Shown: positions 9,260 through 18,181 of the stretch, in pieces
How positions within the stretch are numbered: position 1 is the stretch's first letter
Layout of the letters: the number at the start of each line of letters is the position of its first letter
From: Clostridia bacterium
GTDB taxonomy: Bacteria; Bacillota; Clostridia; Christensenellales; CAG-138
Length of the DNA stretch: 64,000 nucleotides
NCBI GenBank assembly: GCA_017407205.1
Contig: JAFQXA010000017.1
Coordinates: 1-64,000, forward strand
Reading direction: 5' to 3'
The notes under the pieces: generated by a model
Seen by the model: only the letters and a program-made list of their open reading frames with translations
Databases searched by the model: none
What the model was told of the DNA's origin: nothing
Program-made: the position numbers and the translations under genes

Positions 9260-9934
9260 TCAATCATTAGTCACATCACCATCACCAAAGACGGAAATAG
9301 TTTCTCCCAAATATGTGGGCTTAGGCTTGAACAAGCAGTAAAGAAAATCCTTATCGCGTGCAAAAACTTCCCTAAAATCATAATAGGTTTGTCCGCCATA
9401 ACCTCTCAAATTTGCAGATACTCCGTATGCATCAAGCCCCAATGCGCGTGCATCGTAAATCGCTCTGTAAAGATGGTATTCCTGAGTTACTATGAGCACC
9501 TTTTCAGCCAGAAAAATCTCTTTTGCTCTGTATACGCTCTCATATGTTGAAAAGCCTGCATGATCCATAAAAATATCAGAAGACTCAACACCGTTTTCAA
9601 TTGCGTATTCTTTCATTACATTTACTTCGTCATAGTCTTTTCTGCCGTGGTCGCCACTCATTATTATTTTATTGGAAGCACCCATCTTGTAAAGCTCTAT
9701 GCCGACCTTGAGCCTGTCCTCAAGCATATGACTCGGCCTTGCAGACTCAATATTGCCCCAGACGCCTGCACCGAGCACAATTATACAGTCAAAGTCCATA
9801 CTGCTTGCTTCCTCGGCGGTGATTATTCTGCTCTTTGTGCTCAGTGTAACAATGCTGCTCAATAAAAACGGCAGCAAAGCTACAACAAGCAAAACAGCAA
9901 GAACAGTGATTATCGCTTTTTTATTCTTCTTCAT
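9260..9934 (-). CDS. YdcF/SanA-family DUF218 membrane protein
   Basis: 224 residues: an N-terminal signal anchor (AIITVLAVLLVVALLPFLL), then a DUF218 domain with DCIIVLGAGVWG, MSGDHG, YDEVNVMKEYA and TYESVYRA. Family members (SanA, ElyC, YdcF) are linked to envelope integrity and lipid-carrier metabolism, but no reaction is firmly established. The ATG overlaps the stop of the DUF362 gene upstream (ATGA), so the two are translationally coupled. The DUF218 domain should face the outside. Confidence 0.82.
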   Translation of the reverse strand: MKKNKKAIITVLAVLLVVALLPFLLSSIVTLSTKSRIITAEEASSMDFDCIIVLGAGVWGNIESARPSHMLEDRLKVGIELYKMGASNKIIMSGDHGRKDYDEVNVMKEYAIENGVESSDIFMDHAGFSTYESVYRAKEIFLAEKVLIVTQEYHLYRAIYDARALGLDAYGVSANLRGYGGQTYYDFREVFARDKDFLYCLFKPKPTYLGETISVFGDGDVTND

Positions 9935-10809
9935 AAGTCAATATTCACCAATTCATACTCTTTCTGCCCCAAGCCATGCTTTTGTGCGGCTTCGAGAGTT
10001 AAAAATGCATTTCTTGATTCCATGCGTTCAATAAGAGCTGCCTTGCCCTCATCCTTTGAGGCGTAAACCGCATCCACGCAAGCCCAATCAAGTGCAACGG
10101 GGTCAAGGGATGCAAATATGCCAATGTCAGCCATTTGAGGGGGTGCAGGGTGTGAATCGCAATCGCAGTCAACGGACAGATTATTTGCAACGCTCACATA
10201 TGCGAAGTTTTCCTTGCCCATATATTCAACAACTGACTTGAATGCATCAGCCATCGACTCCAAAAACGCATTTTGGTCACCGCTCCATGCAAGCTTCAAG
10301 TCATCGGTCGTGCCTGCTGTATGCACAAGTGTTTTACCTCTTGAAGACGCAACACCTATTGCTATATTCTTTATTGCTCCACCGAATCCGCCTGCTACGT
10401 GTCCTTTAAAGTGCGACAAAACAAGCATTGAGTCATACTTGTCAATATGATCACCGACAAAGTTCTCACGAAGCTGAATACCGCCTTTTACAGGCAATGC
10501 CTTCTCGCCGTCCTCATCCAATATATCGCAGGGTGCAATATCCAAAAAACCGTGTTCGCGGATTGCTTCCCAATGGTCCTTGGAATTGTGACGCCTGCCC
10601 TTATATGCAGTATTACATTCTACTATTGTACCGTTCAACTTATTAACCAATGGCTTTATGAGCTGAGGATTTAAAAAGTGCTTACCGCCCGGTTCACCCG
10701 ATGAAATTTTAACGGCAACCTTTCCTTTGAGTTTAGCACCGAGTACCTCATATATTTTAAGCAAGCCTTCTTGCGAAATATCTTTCGTAAAGTAAACTTT
10801 TGAAGCCAT
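9931..10809 (-). CDS. DUF362-domain protein
   Basis: 292 residues of DUF362 type: KVAVKISSGEPGGKHFLNPQLIKPLV, then VLSHFKGHVAGGFGGAIKNIAIGVASSRGK and DPVALDWACVDAV. Many DUF362 proteins carry extra ferredoxin clusters; this one shows no CxxCxxC cluster, only scattered cysteines (CDCDSHPAPP). It is probably a cytoplasmic metal- or cofactor-linked enzyme; its function is unknown. It lies between bioY and the DUF218 gene in a tight minus-strand operon. Confidence 0.8.
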   Translation of the reverse strand: MASKVYFTKDISQEGLLKIYEVLGAKLKGKVAVKISSGEPGGKHFLNPQLIKPLVNKLNGTIVECNTAYKGRRHNSKDHWEAIREHGFLDIAPCDILDEDGEKALPVKGGIQLRENFVGDHIDKYDSMLVLSHFKGHVAGGFGGAIKNIAIGVASSRGKTLVHTAGTTDDLKLAWSGDQNAFLESMADAFKSVVEYMGKENFAYVSVANNLSVDCDCDSHPAPPQMADIGIFASLDPVALDWACVDAVYASKDEGKAALIERMESRNAFLTLEAAQKHGLGQKEYELVNIDL

Positions 10810-10818
10810 ATTTTAAAA

Positions 10819-11358
10819 TTATCTCCTTTTCAAAATTTTCGACAGCCGCAAAACGAGCAAAAATGCAAGTGTTATCTTTATGATGTCGCCAATGATAAAC
10901 GGAAGAACACAGGCTGACAAAGCAGTAATAAAGCCTTGAATGAAATCTCCGTTTGAACCTATGAACACATAATAGAGGCTGCCTGAAAGATAACAGAAAA
11001 TCATTCCGACAGTGATTGCGATTATCTTAGTGATAAGCTTATCCTTAAAAACGGAAGTCATAAGCCAATACACAAGCGCCATTACAACAAAGCCCAATAT
11101 GTATCCGCCCGTAGGTCCCATCAAAACAGCAACACCGCCTGTAAAGCTTGAAAACACAGGAAGCCCCACCGCTCCAAGCAATACATATAACAGAACGGAT
11201 AAAAGCGCGTCAAGCCCACCCAAAAAGAGTAAGGCTGATGCAATCGCAAACGTCTGCAAAGTGAAAGGAACGGAGGAAGGAATACTTATCCATGAGCATA
11301 CTGCAATTATAACCGCAAAGAGTGCAATATATATCATGCGTCTTATACTTATTGACAA
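10819..11358 (-). CDS. bioY: BioY biotin transporter substrate-binding subunit
   Basis: A 179-residue membrane protein of the BioY family, the S component of an energy-coupling-factor biotin importer. Typical segments are VPFTLQTFAI, TGGVAVLMGPTGGYILGFVVMALV and the C-terminal LPFIIGDIIKITLA. Five to six hydrophobic helices fill the chain. The frame starts with TTG at 11358 behind GGGGAGG; an in-frame ATG at 11337 is the alternative. No ECF ATPase genes are nearby, so it would share a module encoded elsewhere. Confidence 0.9.
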   Translation of the reverse strand: MSISIRRMIYIALFAVIIAVCSWISIPSSVPFTLQTFAIASALLFLGGLDALLSVLLYVLLGAVGLPVFSSFTGGVAVLMGPTGGYILGFVVMALVYWLMTSVFKDKLITKIIAITVGMIFCYLSGSLYYVFIGSNGDFIQGFITALSACVLPFIIGDIIKITLAFLLVLRLSKILKRR

Positions 11359-11398
11359 AGGCAGCCTGCCCTCCCCTTCTCCTTTTTGCTTATGAAAG

Positions 11399-11433
11399 CT
11401 CGCACAAGGACAAAAGATATATCCTTGTGCGAG
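11399..11433. terminator. Terminator hairpin
   Basis: CTCGCACAAGGA (11399-11410) pairs perfectly with 11422-11433. It separates the large ABC permease, which ends at 11443, from bioY on the minus strand. The T tract in that direction is short (CTTTC), while the plus-strand side has a better one. Confidence 0.65.
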
Positions 11434-11442
11434 AAAGTCTTT

Positions 11443-14400
11443 TTATTCTACTGATTTGAGTGATTCAATCATCGGTATCTTCTTTATCTTGCCGTTCATC
11501 ATGAGGTTAACAAGCAATGTAAAGAGGAATGTCATTCCGAACGAGATTACAAAGCTCAACGGAGCAATGTAGTCACCGTACATTATGCCGGACTGCTCGA
11601 TGTTTGTAAGTATTATCCTATGCAGGCCGATACCTGCAACAAGTCCGATAAGACCGCCTATAAACGTCAGTATAAGGTTCTCTCTGTAAACCGTCTTTGC
11701 GATTTCACCGTCATAGAAGCCCAATACCTTAAACGTTGCGATTTCACGCAGGCGCTCACTTATATTGATGTTCGTAAGGTTGTAAAGAACTACGAACGCA
11801 AGGAGTGCTGCGCAAGCGATTATCAGAATAACAACCGCATTAAGACTGCTTATCGTATCCTCAAACTTCGTTGCCATATCGGTGAAGAATGATACGGATG
11901 CTACAACACCGTCCTTCTTCATGAGCTCATTACCTATACGGTTTTCAAGCTCTGACGAAGTATTTGCAAACTTAACCATGATACTGTTTTCTGACGTTCT
12001 CAGGTTAAATACTTCTTTATAATATTCGGGAGTGATATATGCAAAGTGATATACATACTGCTCTGTAATACCTGAGACAGTAACCTTTCTTGTCATACCC
12101 TCGCCGTTATTGAGCGATATTGTATCGCCAACTCTTACGCCGCCAAGTTCCTTTGCAAGCTTTTCACTTATTACAATACCGCTCTGCGAAAGTTCAAATT
12201 CAACCTTTGTCCTGCGGTCACGCAATGTGAAGTAGTCAGTAAATTTCTCAGCATCGTCCGCTGCGATAAGTGTTACAGCAAGTGATTCACCGTCAACTTC
12301 TGCTGTTGCATTGAACTGTGTTGCGACCATTATATCCTCGATTTCGGGATTGTTTGCAAGCTCCTCGCGAATCTCAATCATAGCTTCCTGCGTTACATTG
12401 GGATCAAGCTTGATTGCAAGGTGATACTTGAAGATTTCAGCAAACTGGCGCTTTACAATCTGGCTTATAGAGTCATTCAGGCCAAAGCCTGCAACGAGAA
12501 GTGCGCTGCAGCCTATAACACCGATTATTGCCATGAAGAAACGCTTCTTGTACATGAAGATGTTTCTGCAGGTAACCTTCTGGCTGTAATTGAGCTTTGA
12601 CCAAACACCTGTAACCTTTTCGAGGAATATCGGCTTACCCTGTTTTGCGACCTTGGGACGCATAAGTGCCGAAGCATTCTCAGAAAGTGCCTTACGGCAA
12701 GCAATATAAGCTGCTGCAACCGTTATAAGTGCTGCTGCCACTGTGCCGAATATCATTACGCCGACCTGCGATACTCTTACCATGTCGGGCAAAGTATACA
12801 TGAGTCGCCATGTATTGAATATGGATACCGGGAAGAGTGCAACACCTATTACAGCACCTACTGCACCGCCCAATACGCTTGCAACTGCGGCATAGCCCAT
12901 GTACTTGCCTGCGATGCTTGCATTGCTGTAGCCGAGTGCCTTGTATGTACCCATTATTCCACGCTGTTCGTCAACCATTCTCGTCATTGTTGTATAGCAA
13001 ACGAGTGCTGCAACGAGGAAGAATATTACGGGGAATATAGTTGCAAGAGCGTCCATTCTGTCAGCCGTCATTTCATAGTCAACATAGCTATAGAGCATAT
13101 CTCTGCCGAGTATGTACCATGTGGGCTCTGAAATTCTGTCTATCTCCTGCTGCGCGCGGACGACCTGTTCTCTGCCGTCTTCAAGCTGCTGTTCGCCCTC
13201 AAGCTTCTTTGTTTCAAACTCTGCCTTTGCAGCTTCGTATTCTACCCAGCCTGCATCTATCTGTGCCTGTGCCTGAGCAAATTCACGCTCTGCCTTGTTC
13301 TGCTGAACATTCAAACCGTTCTTCGCATCTTCAAGCTGCTGCTTTGCATTGGCAAGCTCTACTTCCGCACTTTCCAGGCTCTTTTTGGCATTAGTCATCT
13401 GAGTCTGAACAAACTTGTTCATTGTGTCAACAGTATCCGCTGTTTCGTTACTCAAAGAAACCAATTCCTCAAGCCACTGTATAGCTGTTTCAAGCTCCGT
13501 CTTTACGATGTAATTCATCTCGGGATCGTTTGCAAGCTGTTTACGGATTTCTGCTATCTGCGAATTTGTTCTTGACTTTAACTTATTAAGCTTTGACGAT
13601 GTTTCATCAAGCTCAGCTATCGCATCGCCGTACTCTATCATTGCGTTATTGTATTCTATAACGCCTTCGTCATACTGCTTCTGTGCAGCCGCAAGCTCAG
13701 CCTCACCCTGCATTATCTGTCTTTCAGCATCAAGGATCTGTGCCTCAGCATTCTTCTTTTCAGTATCCAAAGTTGCCTGTGCCTGTGAAAGCTCGGCAAG
13801 TGCTGCATCAAGCTGTGCCTGACCGTCCTTTATCTGTGTATCAAACTCTTTCTGTCCTTCATCGAGTTCCTTCTGTGCCTTGTCAAGCTCTACCTGTGCC
13901 AAAGCCTTGATTTCTTCAAGACGTATGCCTGCTCTGTCACCGCCAAGGTTTTCAAGCTTAGCCGAAACACGCTCGATTATCTTCGAGTATTCATCCGAAT
14001 AACAGCTTTCCGCCTTTGCACCCTTAATTGTTATCAAGGCTTCCGTATATATTTCTTCATACGTACCGCCTTCAAACTTAAAGTCGCTTTCGTCAACCAT
14101 CATGTAAAAGTCAATCTTACCGCTTCCGATTTCAGACGAGCCCTTATCTGCCGTGATATACATGGGAGAATGCACAAGACCTACAACCGTGTATGTATCT
14201 GTCTTCAATGTGTTTGTAATCGGGTCCGTTTTACCTGATGAAACGGTAAATGTGCTTCCTATTTCAAGTCCGCTTGTGATAATACCGCTTGTTTCCTGAA
14301 TTACGCACTCGCCGCTTTTTTCGGGGAAACGGCCTTCAACAAGAAGCGGTCTGTTTATATATTCGTTGTTCGTTTCTTCCGTATTTTTCGGCAATGAGTG

Positions 14401-14718
14401 AACAACGAATACCTTTTCCATAGTGCCGATAGTAGTTACTACATCGACAAAATATGCACCCGATACGTATTCAACGCCTTCAACTTCCCTTATAGCAGCA
14501 AGGTCGTCCTCAGTAAGACCGAATGTGGATAAAACACGCAGATCCATGAGGTTCTGGTCATCATAATAAACGTCCGCCGTGTTTTTCATATTCGGAGCAA
14601 CCGCCTTAATGCCGGCAAAAACGCCGACACCGACTGCAACTATCAAAAATATTGAAAGGAATCTTGCAAATGTTTTTGTTACTTCACGCAACGAGTCCTT
14701 CAACAAAGCTTTTTTCAT
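11443..14718 (-). CDS. Giant FtsX-type ABC permease with coiled-coil arm
   Basis: A 1091-residue permease. One membrane helix near residues 15-40, an extracytoplasmic domain, then a 240-residue heptad-rich coiled coil (about 270-510; QKELDEGQKEFDTQIKDGQ is typical). A first FtsX domain with membrane helices follows (VIFFLVAALVCYTTMTRMVDEQRG), then a second external domain and a last FtsX block (ATFKVLGFYDGEIAKTVYREN). This two-FtsX plan matches large Firmicutes permeases for lipids or peptides. It partners with the ATPase at 14765. Substrate unknown. It is longer than the MacB-like permease at 2739 and belongs to a different subfamily. Confidence 0.9.
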   Translation of the reverse strand: MKKALLKDSLREVTKTFARFLSIFLIVAVGVGVFAGIKAVAPNMKNTADVYYDDQNLMDLRVLSTFGLTEDDLAAIREVEGVEYVSGAYFVDVVTTIGTMEKVFVVHSLPKNTEETNNEYINRPLLVEGRFPEKSGECVIQETSGIITSGLEIGSTFTVSSGKTDPITNTLKTDTYTVVGLVHSPMYITADKGSSEIGSGKIDFYMMVDESDFKFEGGTYEEIYTEALITIKGAKAESCYSDEYSKIIERVSAKLENLGGDRAGIRLEEIKALAQVELDKAQKELDEGQKEFDTQIKDGQAQLDAALAELSQAQATLDTEKKNAEAQILDAERQIMQGEAELAAAQKQYDEGVIEYNNAMIEYGDAIAELDETSSKLNKLKSRTNSQIAEIRKQLANDPEMNYIVKTELETAIQWLEELVSLSNETADTVDTMNKFVQTQMTNAKKSLESAEVELANAKQQLEDAKNGLNVQQNKAEREFAQAQAQIDAGWVEYEAAKAEFETKKLEGEQQLEDGREQVVRAQQEIDRISEPTWYILGRDMLYSYVDYEMTADRMDALATIFPVIFFLVAALVCYTTMTRMVDEQRGIMGTYKALGYSNASIAGKYMGYAAVASVLGGAVGAVIGVALFPVSIFNTWRLMYTLPDMVRVSQVGVMIFGTVAAALITVAAAYIACRKALSENASALMRPKVAKQGKPIFLEKVTGVWSKLNYSQKVTCRNIFMYKKRFFMAIIGVIGCSALLVAGFGLNDSISQIVKRQFAEIFKYHLAIKLDPNVTQEAMIEIREELANNPEIEDIMVATQFNATAEVDGESLAVTLIAADDAEKFTDYFTLRDRRTKVEFELSQSGIVISEKLAKELGGVRVGDTISLNNGEGMTRKVTVSGITEQYVYHFAYITPEYYKEVFNLRTSENSIMVKFANTSSELENRIGNELMKKDGVVASVSFFTDMATKFEDTISSLNAVVILIIACAALLAFVVLYNLTNINISERLREIATFKVLGFYDGEIAKTVYRENLILTFIGGLIGLVAGIGLHRIILTNIEQSGIMYGDYIAPLSFVISFGMTFLFTLLVNLMMNGKIKKIPMIESLKSVE

Positions 14719-14735
14719 GCTCTTGAGCCCTTCCT

Positions 14736-14758
14736 TATGCCGACTTTCTCATCGGCAT
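14736..14758 (-). other. Intercistronic hairpin
   Basis: TATGCCGA (14736-14743) pairs with TCGGCATA (14751-14758) in the 46-base gap between the ATPase and the permease. No T tract follows, so it is more likely an mRNA processing or stability element than a terminator. Confidence 0.45.
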
Positions 14759-14764
14759 ACATTC

Positions 14765-15913
14765 TCAGTATTCAATGAGATCTACATCCATCGGATTTTC
14801 ATTTATCTCGATTGATTCAATCTTACCACTCTTAACCTTTATAACCTTATCGCCCATTGCACAAAGTGCAAGGTTATGTGTTATAACAACAACCGTCATG
14901 CCCGTGTTGCGTGAGGTTTCCTGCAAAAGCTTCAATATCTGCTTACCCGTCTTGTAGTCAAGTGCACCCGTAGGTTCGTCACAAAGGAGAAGCTTGGGAT
15001 TTTTAGCAAGTGCTCTTGCAATAGCAACTCTCTGCTGTTCACCGCCTGAAAGCTGTGCAGGGAAGTTGTTCTTTCTCTCTTCAAGACCGACATCCTTTAT
15101 TGTCTGCAAAGCATCAAGGGGATTTTTGCATATCTGTGTAGCAAGCTGAACATTTTCAAGTGCATTAAGGTTCTGAACAAGATTGTAGAACTGGAAAACG
15201 AAACCGACATCGTATCTGCGATATGAAATGAGCTGTTTTTCATCGTACTTACTTACTTCATTGCCGTCAACAAATATACGGCCGCTTGAAAGACTGTCCA
15301 TACCGCCGAGTATGTTAAGTATCGTACTCTTACCTGCACCGCTGGCACCTGCTATGATTACGAACTCACCCTTTGAAATCGAAAAATCAACACCGCCTAA
15401 AGCCTCAATTTCAACTTCACCCATGCGGTATATTTTCTTTACGTTCTCAAACTTGATGTAATCGTCCTGCTCAAACTTTTTATTCTTCTTTTTATTGTTT
15501 TTATCGGAAATGGCATTCTCCGTCTTTTCTTGCTTTTCAGGCTTTGTTTTCTCAGCTTTCTTTACGGAATCCTGCTCCTTGTTTTCATTCTCGTTTTTCC
15601 TGTCGCGTTTAAAATTGCGCTTATCGTTTTTATTGTTGCGATACTCATTTCTGTCGCGACGGTCGTTTCTGTCACGACGATCGTTTCTGTCGCCATGCTC
15701 TTTTTTGCCGCGTGCTGCTGCCTCAAAGTCTATATCATCCTCTGAAGCTGCTTCTGCATTCTTATTGCGTTTTGCACGAATGGACTTTTCCTCATTTGCA
15801 AGAATTTTGTCCATATCGTCAATATCGAAGCTCTTATTTTCCGCTGCTTCAACAGTTTCTTCTACGACTTCTTCAACGCCTGAATCCATTTTTTTCTTGT
15901 TCTCGTTATCCAT
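14765..15913 (-). CDS. ABC transporter ATPase with charged N-terminal tail
   Basis: The last 225 residues form a LolD/MacB-type ATPase: Walker [10 protein letters not shown], signature [15 protein letters not shown], Walker [13 protein letters not shown]. Ahead of it lie about 150 residues of low-complexity, highly charged sequence: a Glu-rich start, then an Arg/Asp/Asn repeat ([19 protein letters not shown]), then Lys/Asn-rich sequence. This tail is absent from usual family members. The start at 15913 is chosen because AAGGAG sits six bases before it; in-frame ATGs at 15931 and 15955 lack a site. It pairs with the giant permease downstream. Confidence 0.87.
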   Translation of the reverse strand: MDNENKKKMDSGVEEVVEETVEAAENKSFDIDDMDKILANEEKSIRAKRNKNAEAASEDDIDFEAAARGKKEHGDRNDRRDRNDRRDRNEYRNNKNDKRNFKRDRKNENENKEQDSVKKAEKTKPEKQEKTENAISDKNNKKKNKKFEQDDYIKFENVKKIYRMGEVEIEALGGVDFSISKGEFVIIAGASGAGKSTILNILGGMDSLSSGRIFVDGNEVSKYDEKQLISYRRYDVGFVFQFYNLVQNLNALENVQLATQICKNPLDALQTIKDVGLEERKNNFPAQLSGGEQQRVAIARALAKNPKLLLCDEPTGALDYKTGKQILKLLQETSRNTGMTVVVITHNLALCAMGDKVIKVKSGKIESIEINENPMDVDLIEY

Positions 15914-15966
15914 GCTTTTCTCCTTGGACATACTCAAAGTTTTAAAATGTGCCATAAAGCACTTTA

Positions 15967-15992
15967 GGAAAAGCCGAAAACACGGCTTTTCC
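15967..15992. terminator. Terminator after the acyl carrier protein gene
   Basis: GGAAAAGCCG (15967-15976) pairs with CGGCTTTTCC (15983-15992). It lies between the acyl carrier protein gene and the ABC ATPase on the minus strand, splitting them into separate transcripts at least in part. Confidence 0.6.
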
Positions 15993-16025
15993 CATCATTC
16001 TTTTTCCTTAAAATCTGTTTTTGAA

Positions 16026-16256
16026 TTACAACTTAAGCTTGCCGCGAATGTACTCGTCAATGCTGCCTACTGTGTCAAGCTGGCGAAGGTCGCGCTCGGG
16101 GATCTCGATACCGAGCTCTGATTCGAGCTTGCCGATCAGGCTGATGAAGTCGTAAGAGTTCATGTTAAGGTCCGATATTACGTTTGTTTCGGGTGTGATT
16201 TCGCTTTCGGGAACATCAACATACTCCAAGAGTGCTTTTCTGATTACATTAAACAT
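16026..16256 (-). CDS. Acyl carrier protein
   Basis: A 76-residue carrier protein. The phosphopantetheine site is Ser34 in DLNMNSYDFISL, where most fatty-acid carriers have DSLD; the helix context (VISDLNMNSYDFISLIGKLESELGIEIPE) is otherwise standard. The gene starts five bases after the acyl-ligase gene, so the pair is co-expressed and the ligase may load this carrier. It is probably a dedicated carrier rather than the housekeeping AcpP, since no fab genes are nearby. Confidence 0.88.
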   Translation of the reverse strand: MFNVIRKALLEYVDVPESEITPETNVISDLNMNSYDFISLIGKLESELGIEIPERDLRQLDTVGSIDEYIRGKLKL

Positions 16257-16261
16257 TTCTT

Positions 16262-17965
16262 TTACTCTCCTTTTTCCAACATATGTCTTTTAATCTTCTT
16301 TGTAGTCGTTTTTTCAAACTCTGTCAATCTCAGGTGAACCTTATTTATATGCTTATAAGTTGCAAGCTGACGGTTGCACTTTCTGACATCTTCTTCAAGA
16401 AGCTTCTTTGCTTCATCCTCACCGTGTTCCGTGATAAAGTCAGGGTCCAGATACGCTGTTGCCGAGATATAGCCCATGCCCTCTGCCGCTGATTCGGGAG
16501 CATATACAACAACTTCTTTTATATACGGTATATGGTCCATAAGATAATCCTCAAGCTCTTCGGGGTGAACATTCTTGCCGTTTGCCAGGATTATGAGATT
16601 CTTCTGACGACCTCTTATTTCAAGCACGCCCTTTTTGCCGAACTTGCCAAGATCGCCCGTCTTGAACCAACCGTCCTCTGTAAATGTTGCCTTTGTAGCC
16701 TCCTCATCCTTATAGAAGCCAATCATTACATTGTCGCCCTTGACCTGAATTTCACCGACACCGTTTTCGTCGGGATCCGCAATCCTTACCTCAACGCAGG
16801 GAATGGGACGGCCAACCGAGCCGGGAATATTCAAAAGCTCGCAGTTGAACGAAACAAGAGGCGAACACTCGGTTATTCCGTAGCCGTTGTATACGCTTAT
16901 GCCCAAATCATCAAGACCTCTTACGACCTCAGGTCTTAAGGGAGCTGCACCGCTGACTATCATGCTCAAATTACCGCCGAACTTGTCAAGCACGGGTTTA
17001 AAGTAATATCTGCGGTTATCAAGGCCAAACTTACGAAGTATATTGCTGAACCAGATACCCTGCTTCATATGCGGAGCAAGGCCGTTCTTTTCAGCCTCAC
17101 GCCATATTCCCTTGTAGAGATTTTCAACAATAAGCGGAACCATCAATGTGAAGTTGGGTTTATATATCTGCAAGTTGGGAACAACACGCTTTAGGCTATC
17201 ATTTATGCAAAGTGTAACACCTGCATAGATGCAGCCCAATACATTGAGGTTGAACTCATATGTGTGGTGTATCGGCAACACAGAAATTGAAGTGCCTTCA
17301 AACCTATGCATCGAAAATACCGAATGGAGCATTGAGGTTATGTTCTTATGGCTGAGCATAACGCCCTTGTTTGCACCCATTGTACCCGATGTGAATATGA
17401 TAATCGACATTTTTTCAACATCGATCTCAGCCTCTGTGTACTCGGAAAAACCATTCTTCACAAGAGTTTTTCCCTCTGTAATAAGCTCCTGCAATGACAA
17501 GTACTTATTCTCGTTTTCTTCCTTTACTTCATCAAGTGCGATAACCGTTTTAACATTGGGGCACTTTGAAAGTATATCTTCTATATCGTATTCAAGCGTT
17601 CTTCCGAAAAATACGCCCTCAACGTCCGACTTATTCATAAGCTTTGCTATATCGTCATTGGGAAGCTCTTTATCTATCGGAACAATAACGCCTACGCCGT
17701 TTACAACGGACAGATAGCTCAATATCCACTGATATGATGTATCGCCTATTACAGCAAACTTTCTGCCCTTATAGCCTCGGTTCACAAGTATTGAACCGAG
17801 TGCATTCATATCTTCAAGCAATTGTCTGAAAGTATAAACCACGATATCGCCTTTTCTGTCATACTGCTTATAGGCAACAACGCCGTTGTACTTTTTTGCG
17901 GCTCTCTGCACAAGCTCACGTAAATCACGCACCTTGTCTGCAGAGAACAATTTTAATTTACGCAT
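16262..17965 (-). CDS. AMP-forming acyl-CoA/acyl-ACP ligase
   Basis: 567 residues of the adenylate-forming family, which activates a carboxylate with ATP and passes it to a thiol. Seen: P-loop FTSGTMGANKG (191-201), NGYGITECSP, hinge TGDLGKFGKKG, and the C-terminal lysine motif TTTKKIKRH. The closest-looking relatives are long-chain acyl ligases. ATG 17965 with GGAG five bases upstream is preferred over the longer frame from 18028. The acyl carrier protein gene follows directly, which suggests transfer to that carrier. The final lipid or peptide product is unknown. Confidence 0.88.
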   Translation of the reverse strand: MRKLKLFSADKVRDLRELVQRAAKKYNGVVAYKQYDRKGDIVVYTFRQLLEDMNALGSILVNRGYKGRKFAVIGDTSYQWILSYLSVVNGVGVIVPIDKELPNDDIAKLMNKSDVEGVFFGRTLEYDIEDILSKCPNVKTVIALDEVKEENENKYLSLQELITEGKTLVKNGFSEYTEAEIDVEKMSIIIFTSGTMGANKGVMLSHKNITSMLHSVFSMHRFEGTSISVLPIHHTYEFNLNVLGCIYAGVTLCINDSLKRVVPNLQIYKPNFTLMVPLIVENLYKGIWREAEKNGLAPHMKQGIWFSNILRKFGLDNRRYYFKPVLDKFGGNLSMIVSGAAPLRPEVVRGLDDLGISVYNGYGITECSPLVSFNCELLNIPGSVGRPIPCVEVRIADPDENGVGEIQVKGDNVMIGFYKDEEATKATFTEDGWFKTGDLGKFGKKGVLEIRGRQKNLIILANGKNVHPEELEDYLMDHIPYIKEVVVYAPESAAEGMGYISATAYLDPDFITEHGEDEAKKLLEEDVRKCNRQLATYKHINKVHLRLTEFEKTTTKKIKRHMLEKGE

Positions 17966-18146
17966 GTTTTCTCCTTCTTGATTTGATAAATTAAGTATAA
18001 ATAAAAATAAATTGCGACAAAATCCCACAATCAGATTTCATCCACAATATTATAAGCGTAAAGGAGTTATCATGTCAAGAAATCAAGGCTTTTTGCAGAT
18101 TTTACACTACCTTGCATAAAGTAGAAAAAACAAGTTTAAAAACTGC

Positions 18147-18175
18147 TTGAAAAACTGCTTTTTGAGTTATACAAT
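18147..18175 (+). promoter_or_regulatory. Promoter of the mgtE leader
   Basis: TTGAAA (18147-18152), a 17-base spacer, then TACAAT (18170-18175). Transcription should start near 18182, giving a leader of about 165 bases ahead of mgtE. The leader opens with the small hairpin AGCAGG/CCTGCT (18181-18198). Confidence 0.6.
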
Positions 18176-18181
18176 AAAAAA

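Noticed and set aside
15495..16121. 208-residue plus-strand frame opposite the ABC ATPase and acyl carrier genes
   Set aside because: Ser/Phe/Arg-rich shadow of the charged tail; the minus-strand genes are unambiguous.
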